A DNA stretch of 64,000 nucleotides. Source: Maribellus comscasis (lineage in GTDB: Bacteria > Bacteroidota > Bacteroidia > Bacteroidales > Prolixibacteraceae). Both the position numbers and the translations under genes were made by a program. Where the stretch lies: assembly GCF_009762775.1 (NCBI RefSeq), contig NZ_CP046401.1, forward strand, positions 2,790,001-2,854,000, in the 5' to 3' direction. Below the pieces are notes generated by a model, which was not told the origin of the DNA, searched no databases, and saw nothing but the letters and a program-made list of their open reading frames with translations. Positions 45,005 through 53,645 of this stretch are shown here, one piece after another; position 1 is the stretch's first letter; each line of letters begins with the position of its first letter.

Positions 45005-46018
45005 ATGGAAAACTTAGACTGGAAAAATCTGGGATTTGGGTATCGCGACACCGACTATAATGTACGCTGTTATTTTAAAAACGGAGCGTGGGGAGAACTT
45101 GAAGTTAGTACTTCCAACCGGATTGACATTCACATGTCGGCAACGGCGTTGCATTACGGCCAGGAAGCTTTTGAAGGATTAAAAGCTTTTAAAGGCAGAG
45201 ACGGGAAAATCCGGATTTTCAGGATGGACGAAAACGCCAAACGTATGCAGAATTCCAGCGATGGAATCCTGATGGCAAAACTTCCGGTTGAAAAGTTTAT
45301 GGAAGCAGTTCGAATTGCTGTGAAAAAAAATGAACGTTTTGTGCCGCCTTGTGAGAGCGGAGCAGCACTTTATATTCGCCCCTTATTAATTGGTACCAGT
45401 CCTCAGATTGGTGTAAAACCTGCAGAAGAATATTTGTTTATGGTGTTTGTAATGCCTGTCGGACCTTATTTTCCTGAAGGATTTAAACCTACAGATTTGG
45501 TCATTTACCGTGAATACGACCGTGCAGCTCCACAGGGAACAGGAAAATACAAAGTTGGTGGAAACTATGCTGCCAGTATGTATGAAGGAAAAAAAGCCAA
45601 GGAAAACGGTTTTTCAGCTGTACTATATCTCGACAGCCGTGAGAAAAAATACCTTGACGAATGTGGACCGGCTAATTTTTTCGGAATTAAAAACAATACC
45701 TATATTACACCACTATCCGATTCTATTTTACCATCAATAACCAACAAAAGCCTTATGGTTTTGGCAGATGAAATGGGATTAAACGTAGAACGCCGGAAAG
45801 TTCCGTACGATGAACTTGCCGAATTTGAAGAAGTTGGAGCCTGCGGTACTGCAGCCGTAATTTCGCCTATAAAAGGCGTTTACGACTCGGATAAAGATAA
45901 ATGGTTTAAATATGGTGAAGAACCAGGAGAATGGAGTACAAAACTGTACAATAAACTCCGGGCCATACAATACGGTGACGAGCCAGATACTCACGGATGG
46001 GTAGAAATTGTGGAATAA
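45005..46018 (+). CDS. ilvE: Branched-chain amino acid aminotransferase
   Basis: 337 residues, class IV fold. HYGQEAFEGLKAFKGRDGKIRIFR, the PLP lysine in GTGKYKVGGNYAAS, and YLDECGPANFFGI are family signatures. It moves the amino group between branched-chain keto acids and glutamate. The gene stands alone after a 220-bp AT-rich gap and ends in a strong shared terminator. Confidence 0.96.
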   Translation: MENLDWKNLGFGYRDTDYNVRCYFKNGAWGELEVSTSNRIDIHMSATALHYGQEAFEGLKAFKGRDGKIRIFRMDENAKRMQNSSDGILMAKLPVEKFMEAVRIAVKKNERFVPPCESGAALYIRPLLIGTSPQIGVKPAEEYLFMVFVMPVGPYFPEGFKPTDLVIYREYDRAAPQGTGKYKVGGNYAASMYEGKKAKENGFSAVLYLDSREKKYLDECGPANFFGIKNNTYITPLSDSILPSITNKSLMVLADEMGLNVERRKVPYDELAEFEEVGACGTAAVISPIKGVYDSDKDKWFKYGEEPGEWSTKLYNKLRAIQYGDEPDTHGWVEIVE

Positions 46019-46033
46019 TATTTATATACATTG

Positions 46034-46063
46034 AAAAGCTTCGGAAATTCCGAGGCTTTTTTT
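46034..46063. terminator. Bidirectional terminator between ilvE and the TraB gene
   Basis: AAAAGCTTCGG (46034-46044) pairs with CCGAGGCTTTT (46050-46060), with one G-T pair, around a 5-nt loop, and is followed by a T run. The A-rich 5' flank gives a T run on the opposite strand, so it can stop both converging genes. The last bases overlap the TraB stop codon. Confidence 0.85.
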
Positions 46064-46922
46064 ATAATTGCTTTACCAAATATCCTTTGTCTTTCATTTG
46101 CTGGAGAACTCCGCCCGGACCAAACAAATGCAGCGCTCCAACTACAACAAATTCCGTGTCAGGTGTTTCTAAATAATCTTCAAGTTGCGGAATCCAGTTG
46201 TTATTTCTATCCAAAAGCAAAAACTGATAGATTTCGGGAAACGTTTGTTTAAACTCTTTGTTCAATTCCTGCATCACTTTTTTATCCCCGGTTTTCCAAG
46301 AAGCAATAATCTCATCAAACATCGCATTGTTTTGCTCTATATCTTTCAAAGAATACAAAACAAAATCATCTTCATCAACCTGTGTTAATTGTTTCATAAA
46401 ACTCAACTGTTCTTCAAATGTTTCGAGATACAAAAATGATTTCCCTTTTTTATTCGCCTCATCACTTAACTGAACATCTACCCCTTCTTTTGTGACTCCA
46501 TTTTTTAACAATACCATTTGTGTTAAATTCAGAACCACAGTAAAGGGCTTTAATTTTTGAATACCTTCCAACCGAATACCATAATTGCCACAGGCAGAAT
46601 CGAGCTTGTTGTAAACATTTTCACTAAAAACGGATTTTAATGTTTTATCATCCTGAAATGTCATAATTTCCATTAGATAGGGAGCATTTGCCGGATCATT
46701 TACTTTGGAAATATCGGTTTCCAAAACAAGAATTTCGGAATTATCCAACGTTTTTAAAAATTCATCAGGAAGAGGAAAGTCCTGTTCGCGAAGCTTGTGA
46801 ATACTGCCGCCAACAAAGATTTTTGCTCCTTTTTTGTCTTCGATAACATAAACCGAAGATTGAGAAAACACCGGAAAAAAAATTACCAGGATAAGAACAG
46901 CAGAAATAATTGTACGTTTCAT
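46062..46922 (-). CDS. TraB/GumN-family exported protein
   Basis: 286 residues with an N-terminal signal peptide (ILVIFFPVFSQSS). The first motif is IFVGGSIHKLREQDFPLP, with the family's conserved GxxH, and the last VVVGALHLFGPGGVLQQMKDKGY contains the second conserved GALHL. The pair is thought to form a metal-dependent active site, and some members are peptidases. It stands alone, and its function here is unknown. The 193 bp upstream are shared with the divergent sigma-factor gene. Confidence 0.9.
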   Translation of the reverse strand: MKRTIISAVLILVIFFPVFSQSSVYVIEDKKGAKIFVGGSIHKLREQDFPLPDEFLKTLDNSEILVLETDISKVNDPANAPYLMEIMTFQDDKTLKSVFSENVYNKLDSACGNYGIRLEGIQKLKPFTVVLNLTQMVLLKNGVTKEGVDVQLSDEANKKGKSFLYLETFEEQLSFMKQLTQVDEDDFVLYSLKDIEQNNAMFDEIIASWKTGDKKVMQELNKEFKQTFPEIYQFLLLDRNNNWIPQLEDYLETPDTEFVVVGALHLFGPGGVLQQMKDKGYLVKQL

Positions 46923-47088
46923 TGGGCTATTTGATTTTGGGTTAAAAAACTTAAAGATACATTTTTAAGCAGAAAATCTATCTGAATATTTCTCTAGAAG
47001 GACGCCTGCCCATTGTAGTTCAGCCGGAACTATACTGAGCTAAAAAAAACTATATTCTTACTGTAACAATATAAAAAGTTCTTCGTCT

Positions 47089-47096
47089 TATTTTTG
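47089..47096 (+). promoter_or_regulatory. -7 promoter element for the ECF sigma operon
   Basis: TATTTTTG matches TAnnTTTG at every defined position and lies 19 bp ahead of the sigma-factor ATG. No convincing -33 TTTG was found at the expected distance, so this could be a regulated promoter. Confidence 0.35.
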
Positions 47097-47115
47097 TAAA
47101 CAGTGTTGAAAACAA

Positions 47116-47601
47116 ATGACAATAAGCGAATACAATTCCTCAATTGATCTTTATTCCGATCGGTTATACCGGTTTGTTTTAAAGAGCATTAAGGATGTTC
47201 AGCGAGCTGAGGATATTGTACAGGACAGTTACGAAAAGTTGTGGAAAAACGTGGAAAATGTAAACGCTGAAAAAGTACGTTCATATTTATTTACCACCGC
47301 TTACCACACCATGATTGACATTATTCGTAAAGATAAACGTTCAGCATTTTCTGAAGACCTGAAACTTACTGAAGAAAGCCATGAAAACAATTATTCAGAT
47401 TTGAGTGAGGTACTAAAAGAGGCGGTCGGAAAATTACCGGAAATTCAGCGTATGGTGCTGCTTCTTCGTGACTATGAAGGCTACTCCTATCAGGAAATCG
47501 GTGAAATGGCTACCTTAAGCGAATCGCAGGTAAAAGTATACATTTACCGTGCGAGGGTATTTTTGAAAAAATATATTGGAAACATTGAAGTTGTTGTGTG
47601 A
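47116..47601 (+). CDS. ECF-type RNA polymerase sigma factor
   Basis: 161 residues. Region 2 begins DRLYRFVLKSIKDVQRAEDIVQDSYEKLW and region 4 has LPEIQRMVLLLRDYEGYSYQEIGEMATLSESQVKVYIYRARVFLKK, with the normal spacing. No extra domain is present. It overlaps the anti-sigma gene by one base (TGATG), the usual arrangement of a sigma factor held inactive by a membrane partner. Confidence 0.95.
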   Translation: MTISEYNSSIDLYSDRLYRFVLKSIKDVQRAEDIVQDSYEKLWKNVENVNAEKVRSYLFTTAYHTMIDIIRKDKRSAFSEDLKLTEESHENNYSDLSEVLKEAVGKLPEIQRMVLLLRDYEGYSYQEIGEMATLSESQVKVYIYRARVFLKKYIGNIEVVV

Positions 47602-48689
47602 TGAAGATCAATAAAAATAATTACGAATCGTATTTTGTCGACTATCTTGAAGGTAACCTCGACGAGAAGCTGGTAGATGATTTTATTGAATTTCTTCAGC
47701 AAAATCCTGAATTAAAAAAAGAACTCTCTCTTTTTGATTCTGTTTCTGTTATTCCTGAAAAAATTGAATTTACACAAAAGAAAAAATTATATAAAGAAAA
47801 ATACGACGGTGAAAACGCTTTTAACCAGGCAGCCATTGAACGTTTAGAAGGTGAAATTTCGGAAAAAGAAAACAAAAACTTTGAAAAATATCTTTCAAAA
47901 CATCCTGAAAAAAAGAAGGAAGAGGTACTGTTTAGTTACACAAAGCTCCAGCCCGATGAGTCGCTTGTATTTAAGAAAAAACAAAAATTGTATCATTATT
48001 CTGCCGGTAGAACTGTTCTGTTGTGGTCAGCCAGAATAGCAGCAGTATTAGTTTTGGCATTTATGGTTTATGTTCTGACCGATCAGAAAGCAAATAATCT
48101 CATTCCTGACAGCCAGGTTGTTTCTTTAGAAAAAGATAACACAAAAAAAGATGCTGATCCGGTTACAAAAGAAACCGAAAACATAGAAACTCCTGTTGAA
48201 CAGGACAAAACAAAAGAAAAAGAACAAAAGGTAAAAAAAGAAATAAAGACCACTGATCCTGTGGTAAAAAAACCTGCACCAAAAGCAAAAGAAACAAAAA
48301 GCCTGCGTGAAACAACCAAAGGGAGAATGGGAGGTGAAGACCTGGCTTTACATAGAATTCCTCTCGATGTTCCATCAAAGATGAATGGCATTACAGCCTC
48401 GGTAAAAACAACAATTTTAGATGTTCCTCTCGCAACAATGAAATTACATAATGCAGAAACACCCGTTTATGAAGAAAGACTTTTGGCAGATGTTGTAAAA
48501 GAAAAAACCGGAATTGATAAACTTTCTTTAAATAAAATTAAAAAAGCAGGCTTAAATCTGGTATCAAACATTACAAAAGACAATTTGAGTTACGAAACCA
48601 ACAAAAACGGCGATATTACAGAAATAAATTACGATTCCCGTTTGCTGGCATTTTCTATTCCTACGCACAACGAAGAAGCCGGAGAATAG
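47601..48689 (+). CDS. Probable anti-sigma factor, single-pass membrane protein
   Basis: About 362 residues from ATG 47601. The opening YFVDYLEGNLDEKLVDDFIEFLQQNPE is typical of Bacteroidota cytoplasmic anti-sigma segments, and a similar EISEKENKNFEKYLSKHPEK stretch follows, as if repeated. One membrane segment (SARIAAVLVLAFMVYVLT, about 148-165) divides the protein. The outer part is a long Lys/Glu/Thr/Pro-rich linker and a C-terminal region with no named family. No zinc HxxxCxxC motif was seen, so it is not a ZAS-type factor. Confidence 0.75.
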   Translation: MKINKNNYESYFVDYLEGNLDEKLVDDFIEFLQQNPELKKELSLFDSVSVIPEKIEFTQKKKLYKEKYDGENAFNQAAIERLEGEISEKENKNFEKYLSKHPEKKKEEVLFSYTKLQPDESLVFKKKQKLYHYSAGRTVLLWSARIAAVLVLAFMVYVLTDQKANNLIPDSQVVSLEKDNTKKDADPVTKETENIETPVEQDKTKEKEQKVKKEIKTTDPVVKKPAPKAKETKSLRETTKGRMGGEDLALHRIPLDVPSKMNGITASVKTTILDVPLATMKLHNAETPVYEERLLADVVKEKTGIDKLSLNKIKKAGLNLVSNITKDNLSYETNKNGDITEINYDSRLLAFSIPTHNEEAGE

Positions 48690-48897
48690 CCCTCCGGTTA
48701 AAATTGCCTCATAACTGCGCTTCCAACCCTGCTCCTGAAATTCATATTGTATCTATTCTTTTTCAAAACTCATTATCGGGAAGCAACTTGCAACATTCCT
48801 TTTTTAACCCGGTGCTGCATTCAAAAACATTTTTCCTTCTTCTGTAACTTTTCAGAATACCTGACCGTCACAGCTACAGAAACAAAAATTAAAACAA

Positions 48898-49809
48898 ATG
48901 AAACAATTAGTTACCGTAATTTTGTGCAGCGTAATAGCCATGAATGCTTTTGCACAAAGAGATACTACAGAAGTTAAAATGTTGAAAAAAAATGTAGTTA
49001 CTGTAGTTGAGAACGAAGATGGAACCAAGGTAAAGGTTGGTAACGACAGAGGAGTTGAAGTTATTACCGATGACTGGGGTGACACAACACACATCCGCAT
49101 TGGCAGGCGCACTTTTGATGTTGTAGACAACTGGAACGGAACTCATGTAAATGTAAGTAAAGAACCACGCGAAAAACATTGGTCAGGAAGTTTTAACCCC
49201 CACTGGGCTGGTATTGAAGTTGGAATGAATATGTTTTATGATACTGATTATTCACTTTACGGAGGCGATGAATTTTTTGACCTCATTCCCGGAAAATCAC
49301 TTACCTGGAACTTTAATTTTGCAGAATGGGCATTCAAAAACGAAAAAAACAATTTTGGGCTTGTTACCGGGCTTGGTTTTAGTTTTTCAGATTATACATT
49401 TGACCGCGCCATTACCATCGAAAAAGAAAACGGAGATGGTATGATTGTTCCTGTTCCGCTTGACCCCGATGGCCTAAAAAAATCGAAACTTACAATGTCT
49501 TATTTAACGGCTCCCTTAATGTTTGAAATAAAAACACCGCTTCGTATGGGAGGTTCTCGTTTATACCTTGCAGGGGGTGTAATAGGTGGAATTAACATCG
49601 GTTCTCATACAAAATATAAATACCGCAAAGACAAAGAAAAACTAAGAAGTAATTTTAACATCAACACCTTCAAATACGAACTCACGGGAAGAATTGGTTT
49701 TGGCGACCTCTGTATATTCGCCAATTACAGCATGACTCCGTTGTTTAGCGACGGAAAAGGCCCCGAACTTTATCCCCTCATGATTGGCATTTCTTTCCCT
49801 AATATTTAA
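48898..49809 (+). CDS. Exported outer-membrane beta-barrel protein in the sigma operon
   Basis: 303 residues with a signal peptide (VILCSVIAMNAFAQ). A short periplasmic part (VVTVVENEDGTKVKVGN) precedes a barrel of the OmpW/PorT-like type with WAGIEVGMNMFY, LTWNFNFAEWAF, YLAGGVIGGINIG and a final LMIGISFPNI. It is 208 bp after the anti-sigma gene on the same strand, and may be a target or sensor of the sigma factor. The function is not known. Confidence 0.85.
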   Translation: MKQLVTVILCSVIAMNAFAQRDTTEVKMLKKNVVTVVENEDGTKVKVGNDRGVEVITDDWGDTTHIRIGRRTFDVVDNWNGTHVNVSKEPREKHWSGSFNPHWAGIEVGMNMFYDTDYSLYGGDEFFDLIPGKSLTWNFNFAEWAFKNEKNNFGLVTGLGFSFSDYTFDRAITIEKENGDGMIVPVPLDPDGLKKSKLTMSYLTAPLMFEIKTPLRMGGSRLYLAGGVIGGINIGSHTKYKYRKDKEKLRSNFNINTFKYELTGRIGFGDLCIFANYSMTPLFSDGKGPELYPLMIGISFPNI

Positions 49810-49836
49810 AATTTATCAACTAAAATAGAACACAAG

Positions 49837-49868
49837 AATACCGGGAATTATAATCCGGTATTTTTTTA
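49837..49868. terminator. Bidirectional terminator between the barrel gene and OsmC
   Basis: AATACCGG (49837-49844) pairs with CCGGTATT (49855-49862) around a 10-nt loop, followed by a T run on the plus strand. It separates two converging genes. Confidence 0.82.
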
Positions 49869-49875
49869 TTTAAAA

Positions 49876-50292
49876 TTATTCAATAATCCTGATTTCAGTT
49901 TCCATTTCCATTGCTTTTTTATAGACAGCAGTAACTCCGCAATATTTTTCTTCGGATAATTTAACCGCCTTTTCCAACTTTTCCGCGGGTAAATCTTTCC
50001 CTTTAAACTGATAAACTACCTTCATTTTTGTATAGTGTTTCGGATGCTCGTCGGTTACATCTGCTTCAACAATCACGTTAAAAGCTTCAGGTTCAACCTT
50101 CATTTTTTTCAAAATCATAATTACGTCGATACCCGTGCAACCGGCCAGGGCAGATAACATCAGCCTTTTGGGTCTGTAGCCTAAATCGCTGCCTCCGCTT
50201 TCTTTATCCGCATCAACAACGATTTTATGCCCGTCCATATCTGCTTCAAAGGCCACTTTATCAGTCCACGACATATCTACAACATGTTTCAT
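49876..50292 (-). CDS. OsmC-family protein
   Basis: 138 residues. The motif KRLMLSALAGCTGIDVIMIL places the first active cysteine, and KYCGVTAVYKKAMEMETEI places the second. OsmC/Ohr proteins reduce organic hydroperoxides with this cysteine pair. The protein is of the short cytoplasmic type. It is divergent from the Crp-family gene, with 152 bp between the starts that contain two palindromes. Confidence 0.92.
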   Translation of the reverse strand: MKHVVDMSWTDKVAFEADMDGHKIVVDADKESGGSDLGYRPKRLMLSALAGCTGIDVIMILKKMKVEPEAFNVIVEADVTDEHPKHYTKMKVVYQFKGKDLPAEKLEKAVKLSEEKYCGVTAVYKKAMEMETEIRIIE

Positions 50293-50322
50293 AATATCTT
50301 GTTTTTAAATAGTTTTCACTTA

Positions 50323-50368
50323 ATTTGCATCGCAAATATACAACATCTAACTATCTACATAAATAGTT
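50323..50368. promoter_or_regulatory. Two palindromes in the OsmC/Crp intergenic region
   Basis: ATTTGC-atc-GCAAAT (50323-50337) and AACTAT-N8-ATAGTT (50349-50368) lie between the divergent starts, 31 and 77 bp from the nearer gene. Either could be an operator for the neighbouring Crp-family regulator or for another factor. They differ from the FNR-like boxes in the heme island. Confidence 0.4.
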
Positions 50369-50444
50369 TTACTAAAATTGCCCGATATTGTATATTTAAC
50401 GCGTTTTTAAAATTTTGTTTATTTGAATTTAACATTAAACGGAA

Positions 50445-51146
50445 ATGAGAAGTGCAATTAAAAGGCCAACGGAGGAAGAAACAAATTTGAGCGGATTTCA
50501 ACTATTTAAAAAACTGACAGAAGAGGAATTTAACCGCTTGAATTATGAAAAAACCTGCTCACTTTATAAAAAGGGTACGGTTATTTATCGGGAGGGTAGC
50601 AGGCTTACCGGATTTTTTTGTGTAACACGTGGAATTATTAAAATATTCAAAACCGGAATCGACGGAAAAGAACAAATAATCAGATTTGCCAAAAGAGGTG
50701 AAATAATTGCTTACCGTTCATTATTAAGCCAGGAGTTGGCGTGTACCACTGCGAAAGTTATCGACGAGGCCGTTCTTTGTCATGTCCCGTATCAGACACT
50801 TTTATACCTTATTCAAAGCAACTGGCAATTTTCACATCACATGTTGCAAATTGTTTGTGGCGAACTGCGCGAAGCCAACGATTATATCACCGATATTGCA
50901 CAAAAAACTGTTCGCGAGAGACTGGCAGAAGTTTTGCTCATTTTGAAAGAAAATTTTGATTTGGATAATCAGAATACACTTCAAATCTCTCTCACTCGTG
51001 AGGAGTTGGCCAATATGGTTGGAACCGCCACTGAATCCGTAATACGTCTACTTTCAGAATTTAAACAGGATAAATTAATTGAATTACAGGGTAGAAAAAT
51101 AAAATTCTTAGATATACACAGTTTAAGAAGAGTTGCAAATATTTAA
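50445..51146 (+). CDS. Crp/Fnr-family transcriptional regulator
   Basis: 233 residues. The cyclic-nucleotide-binding-like domain runs from about 25 to 140 (KKGTVIYREGSRLTGFFCVTRGIIKIF), a dimer helix follows, and the C-terminal HTH has TREELANMVGTATESVIRLLSEFKQD. The recognition helix keeps the E and R contacts for a TGA half-site. No N-terminal cysteine set for an FNR [4Fe-4S] cluster is present, so direct oxygen sensing is unlikely. Phosphate- and sugar-binding residues for cAMP are also not clear. It is divergent from an OsmC gene, a common redox-linked pairing. Confidence 0.92.
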   Translation: MRSAIKRPTEEETNLSGFQLFKKLTEEEFNRLNYEKTCSLYKKGTVIYREGSRLTGFFCVTRGIIKIFKTGIDGKEQIIRFAKRGEIIAYRSLLSQELACTTAKVIDEAVLCHVPYQTLLYLIQSNWQFSHHMLQIVCGELREANDYITDIAQKTVRERLAEVLLILKENFDLDNQNTLQISLTREELANMVGTATESVIRLLSEFKQDKLIELQGRKIKFLDIHSLRRVANI

Positions 51147-51150
51147 TATA

Positions 51151-51174
51151 AACCGGCATTTTGCCGGTTTTTTT
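51151..51174 (+). terminator. Intrinsic terminator after the Crp-family gene
   Basis: AACCGGC pairs with GCCGGTT around a 4-nt ATTT loop, followed by TTTTT. This is a classic strong terminator, 4 bp after the stop codon. Confidence 0.9.
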
Positions 51175-51248
51175 GTGCCATACTTTTTAATCCTGTCTGA
51201 CGTTTATTACAACGTATTGATTTCAATAACAAAAAACCGTTTAATATT

Positions 51249-51605
51249 ATGAAACTATTTGGTATTCAAATGAACAGAAGAACATTTGTTCGTTGGAAAA
51301 TATACATTGACCGCGCGAGAATGTACATCGGTTACATCAGTTTTGTTATGATTGCTTTTATGTTTTTAAATGATTTTGAAAACGAAAGTGTAAGGCATTT
51401 TCTCGATGAAAACAAGTTCATTACCTATCCGGTTATAATGATTTTATTTATGATTTTCTCGCTCGTTTTGGGGCGTTTGGATACAAAGCTTGGACTGAGG
51501 AAAGAAGAAATGCGAAACGCTTCAACCGAAAATCCCGTTATGATGGAAATCCTGAATAAATTAGAAAATATAGAAACACGACAGAATGTTTCGTCTTCTC
51601 AATAA
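51249..51605 (+). CDS. Small two-helix membrane protein of unknown function
   Basis: 118 residues. A basic N-terminus (MNRRTFVRWKIYI), a hydrophobic segment (YISFVMIAFMFLNDF), a second (YPVIMILFMIFSLVLG), then a soluble Glu/Asn-rich tail. No family was recognised. The gene sits between the Crp terminator and a methyltransferase. Confidence 0.7.
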   Translation: MKLFGIQMNRRTFVRWKIYIDRARMYIGYISFVMIAFMFLNDFENESVRHFLDENKFITYPVIMILFMIFSLVLGRLDTKLGLRKEEMRNASTENPVMMEILNKLENIETRQNVSSSQ

Positions 51606-51642
51606 TATCTAAAATTTCTATATTGCAAAAAATTAAAACCTA

Positions 51643-52440
51643 ATGCAAAAAAGGCACACAAATAGAATTAAATATTTCGAAGAACAGGGTATAACTACAG
51701 CCAAACATGTAATTCCTTATTTATCTGATTTAATTAAAATTGAACCAAAAACAGAAGTTTTAGAGATTGGTTGCGGGGAAGCTGGTAATCTTAAACCATT
51801 TATAGATATCGGTTGCAAAGCAACAGGAATAGATATTTCGCATGGCAAAATTAAACAGGCAGAAAAATTTTATTCCAATCATAAAAACAGAAATAATCTT
51901 GAACTTATTTGTGAAGACATTTATAAACATAATTCTCTGGATAAAAAATATGACTTGATTATGATGCGCGATGTGATTGAACACATTCTAAATCAAGAAA
52001 AGTTTATGGGTTTTATTAAACAGTTTTTAAAACCCGATGGGAAAATTTTTCTAGCTTTTCCTCCATGGCAAAATCCATTTGGAGGTCATCAACAAATTTG
52101 CGGCAGCAAATTACTATCTAAAATACCTTTTTTCCACTTATTACCTCAAAAAACATACCGGTTTATTCTTAAATCTTTTGGTGAAAATGAAAGTCAAATC
52201 AATACTCTTGTTGAAATAAAACAAACTGGTATTTCAATTGAAAGATTTGAAAGAATAATCAAACAGGAAAAATTTAGCATTGACAAACGAACTTACTATT
52301 TTATAAATCCAAATTATGAAACAAAATTTGGCTTGAAACCACGGACACAATCTAAATTAATTTCTTCAATTCCTTGGTTGCGAAATTTTTTTACTACAGC
52401 TATGTATTATGTTATTTCACAATCCACTCTTCAGGATTGA
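51643..52440 (+). CDS. SAM-dependent methyltransferase, glycan-associated type
   Basis: 265 residues. Motif I is VLEIGCGEAGNLKPF, motif II TGIDISHGKIKQAE, and MRDVIEHILNQEKFMGFI with LKPDGKIFLAFPPWQNPFGGHQQ is the pattern of methyltransferases found in lipopolysaccharide and O-antigen loci. It has a very high Lys/Ile/Asn content, and the gene is AT-rich, a possible sign of transfer. Its last 29 bases overlap the converging EnvC-like gene, with no terminator between them. The substrate is unknown. Confidence 0.82.
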   Translation: MQKRHTNRIKYFEEQGITTAKHVIPYLSDLIKIEPKTEVLEIGCGEAGNLKPFIDIGCKATGIDISHGKIKQAEKFYSNHKNRNNLELICEDIYKHNSLDKKYDLIMMRDVIEHILNQEKFMGFIKQFLKPDGKIFLAFPPWQNPFGGHQQICGSKLLSKIPFFHLLPQKTYRFILKSFGENESQINTLVEIKQTGISIERFERIIKQEKFSIDKRTYYFINPNYETKFGLKPRTQSKLISSIPWLRNFFTTAMYYVISQSTLQD

Positions 52441-53605
52441 GTTTCTGATTCTCACGCCAGATCTGAAACTTGAGAATTGATTTATTCCCGTCTTCCAAAT
52501 CAGTAAAAACCGTTCCGATGATCTGTTTGGTTGCCACCATATCTCCTTTTTTAACCACGACCTCTCTCAAGTTGGAGTATACGGTAAGGTAATTGCCGTG
52601 ACGAATAATAACAGCTGTATTTCCTCCTGTGATACCAAAAACACGTGTGACTTCTCCGTTAAATATCGCTCTTACTTTTGAACCTGTTTCTGTGGCAATA
52701 TTGATTCCGTTGTTCCGGATTTGCACATTTTTTAAAATCGGATGAGAATGAATACCGAAATGTTCAGTAATAACACCTCTTTCAACCGGCCAGGGAAGAA
52801 GTCGTTTATTCTGTTCAAAATTGTCGCCAACCAGTTTTTGTTCGGGAGCTAAAGCAAATGCGGGCGCTCCGGCATCAGTATTCTTGCGGGCTTCTTCTTC
52901 AATTATCCTCTGAATTTCATCCTCCAGTTGTTGTTCCACCCGACGCTGCTGGTTCAACTTTTGACGCAAACTGCGTTGCTGTTTTTGTAACTTTTGAAGC
53001 TCTTGATTTTGTTGTTGTTTTTCTGTTGTCAGTTTTTGAGTCTCTTCTCGTGTTTCACCAATCAATTGCTGTCTGGTTACTTTTTGTTCTGCCAGCTTTT
53101 TACTGCTCTCTGTTAACACTTCCTGAACGGAATTTATAGTCTCAGCCTGCGTTTTTCTTTGACTGGTGTACTGTTTCAAATACAAATACCTGCGGTAAGC
53201 CTGGTTAAAATCTTCGGCCGATAAAAGAAACATTACATTGTCATTGGCATTTTTGTTCCGGTACGCTGAACGAATCATTTCCGCATATTCTTCCTTTAAC
53301 TTTTGTATATCTTCATCCAGCATTTTTACTACCAGTGTATTATTATCAATAAATTCTTGGTAAACATTAATTTCCTCTCTTGTATTGTTGATTACAATGT
53401 TTCTCTGGTGAATTTGATTATTTAAAAGCCTAAGCTGGTTCAGCGACGTTTTTTCGCTTTTTTCCGCTTCATTTAGCAATTTTGTAGTGTATTCTATTTC
53501 GGCAGCGGCTTCCTCTTTTTTCTTCTGAAGATCAGACAATGACTGGGCATAACAAACCGTATGTACAAAAAATAAAACGATACTTGTTACAACCAGAGTT
53601 TTCAT
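52412..53605 (-). CDS. EnvC-like LytM-domain protein with degenerate zinc site
   Basis: 397 residues: signal peptide (FVHTVCYAQ), a long coiled coil (about 20-250, rich in Gln, Glu and Lys), and a C-terminal LytM/M23 fold. The zinc ligands are lost. Where active enzymes have HxGxD this one has NNGIN (N298, N302), the catalytic histidine of YxHL is YSNL, and HLHF is ILKF (I377, K379). It therefore probably does not cut peptidoglycan but, like E. coli EnvC, activates an amidase at the division site. It closes a TPR/DUF4292 unit and overlaps the methyltransferase gene by 29 bp. Confidence 0.9.
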   Translation of the reverse strand: MKTLVVTSIVLFFVHTVCYAQSLSDLQKKKEEAAAEIEYTTKLLNEAEKSEKTSLNQLRLLNNQIHQRNIVINNTREEINVYQEFIDNNTLVVKMLDEDIQKLKEEYAEMIRSAYRNKNANDNVMFLLSAEDFNQAYRRYLYLKQYTSQRKTQAETINSVQEVLTESSKKLAEQKVTRQQLIGETREETQKLTTEKQQQNQELQKLQKQQRSLRQKLNQQRRVEQQLEDEIQRIIEEEARKNTDAGAPAFALAPEQKLVGDNFEQNKRLLPWPVERGVITEHFGIHSHPILKNVQIRNNGINIATETGSKVRAIFNGEVTRVFGITGGNTAVIIRHGNYLTVYSNLREVVVKKGDMVATKQIIGTVFTDLEDGNKSILKFQIWRENQKLNPEEWIVK

Positions 53606-53645
53606 TACCTTAAATTTTGGTTCTTCTAATGTAAAAGAAACTTAT

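Noticed and set aside
48690..48897. Small gene or RNA between the anti-sigma gene and the barrel gene
   Set aside because: No frame with a plausible start and no inverted repeat; it looks like an ordinary 208-bp leader.
50445..51146. Crp-family protein as the FNR that binds the heme-island boxes
   Set aside because: It has no N-terminal cysteine set for an iron-sulfur cluster, and the recognition helix keeps only part of the FNR contacts. Regulation by it remains possible but cannot be supported from sequence.
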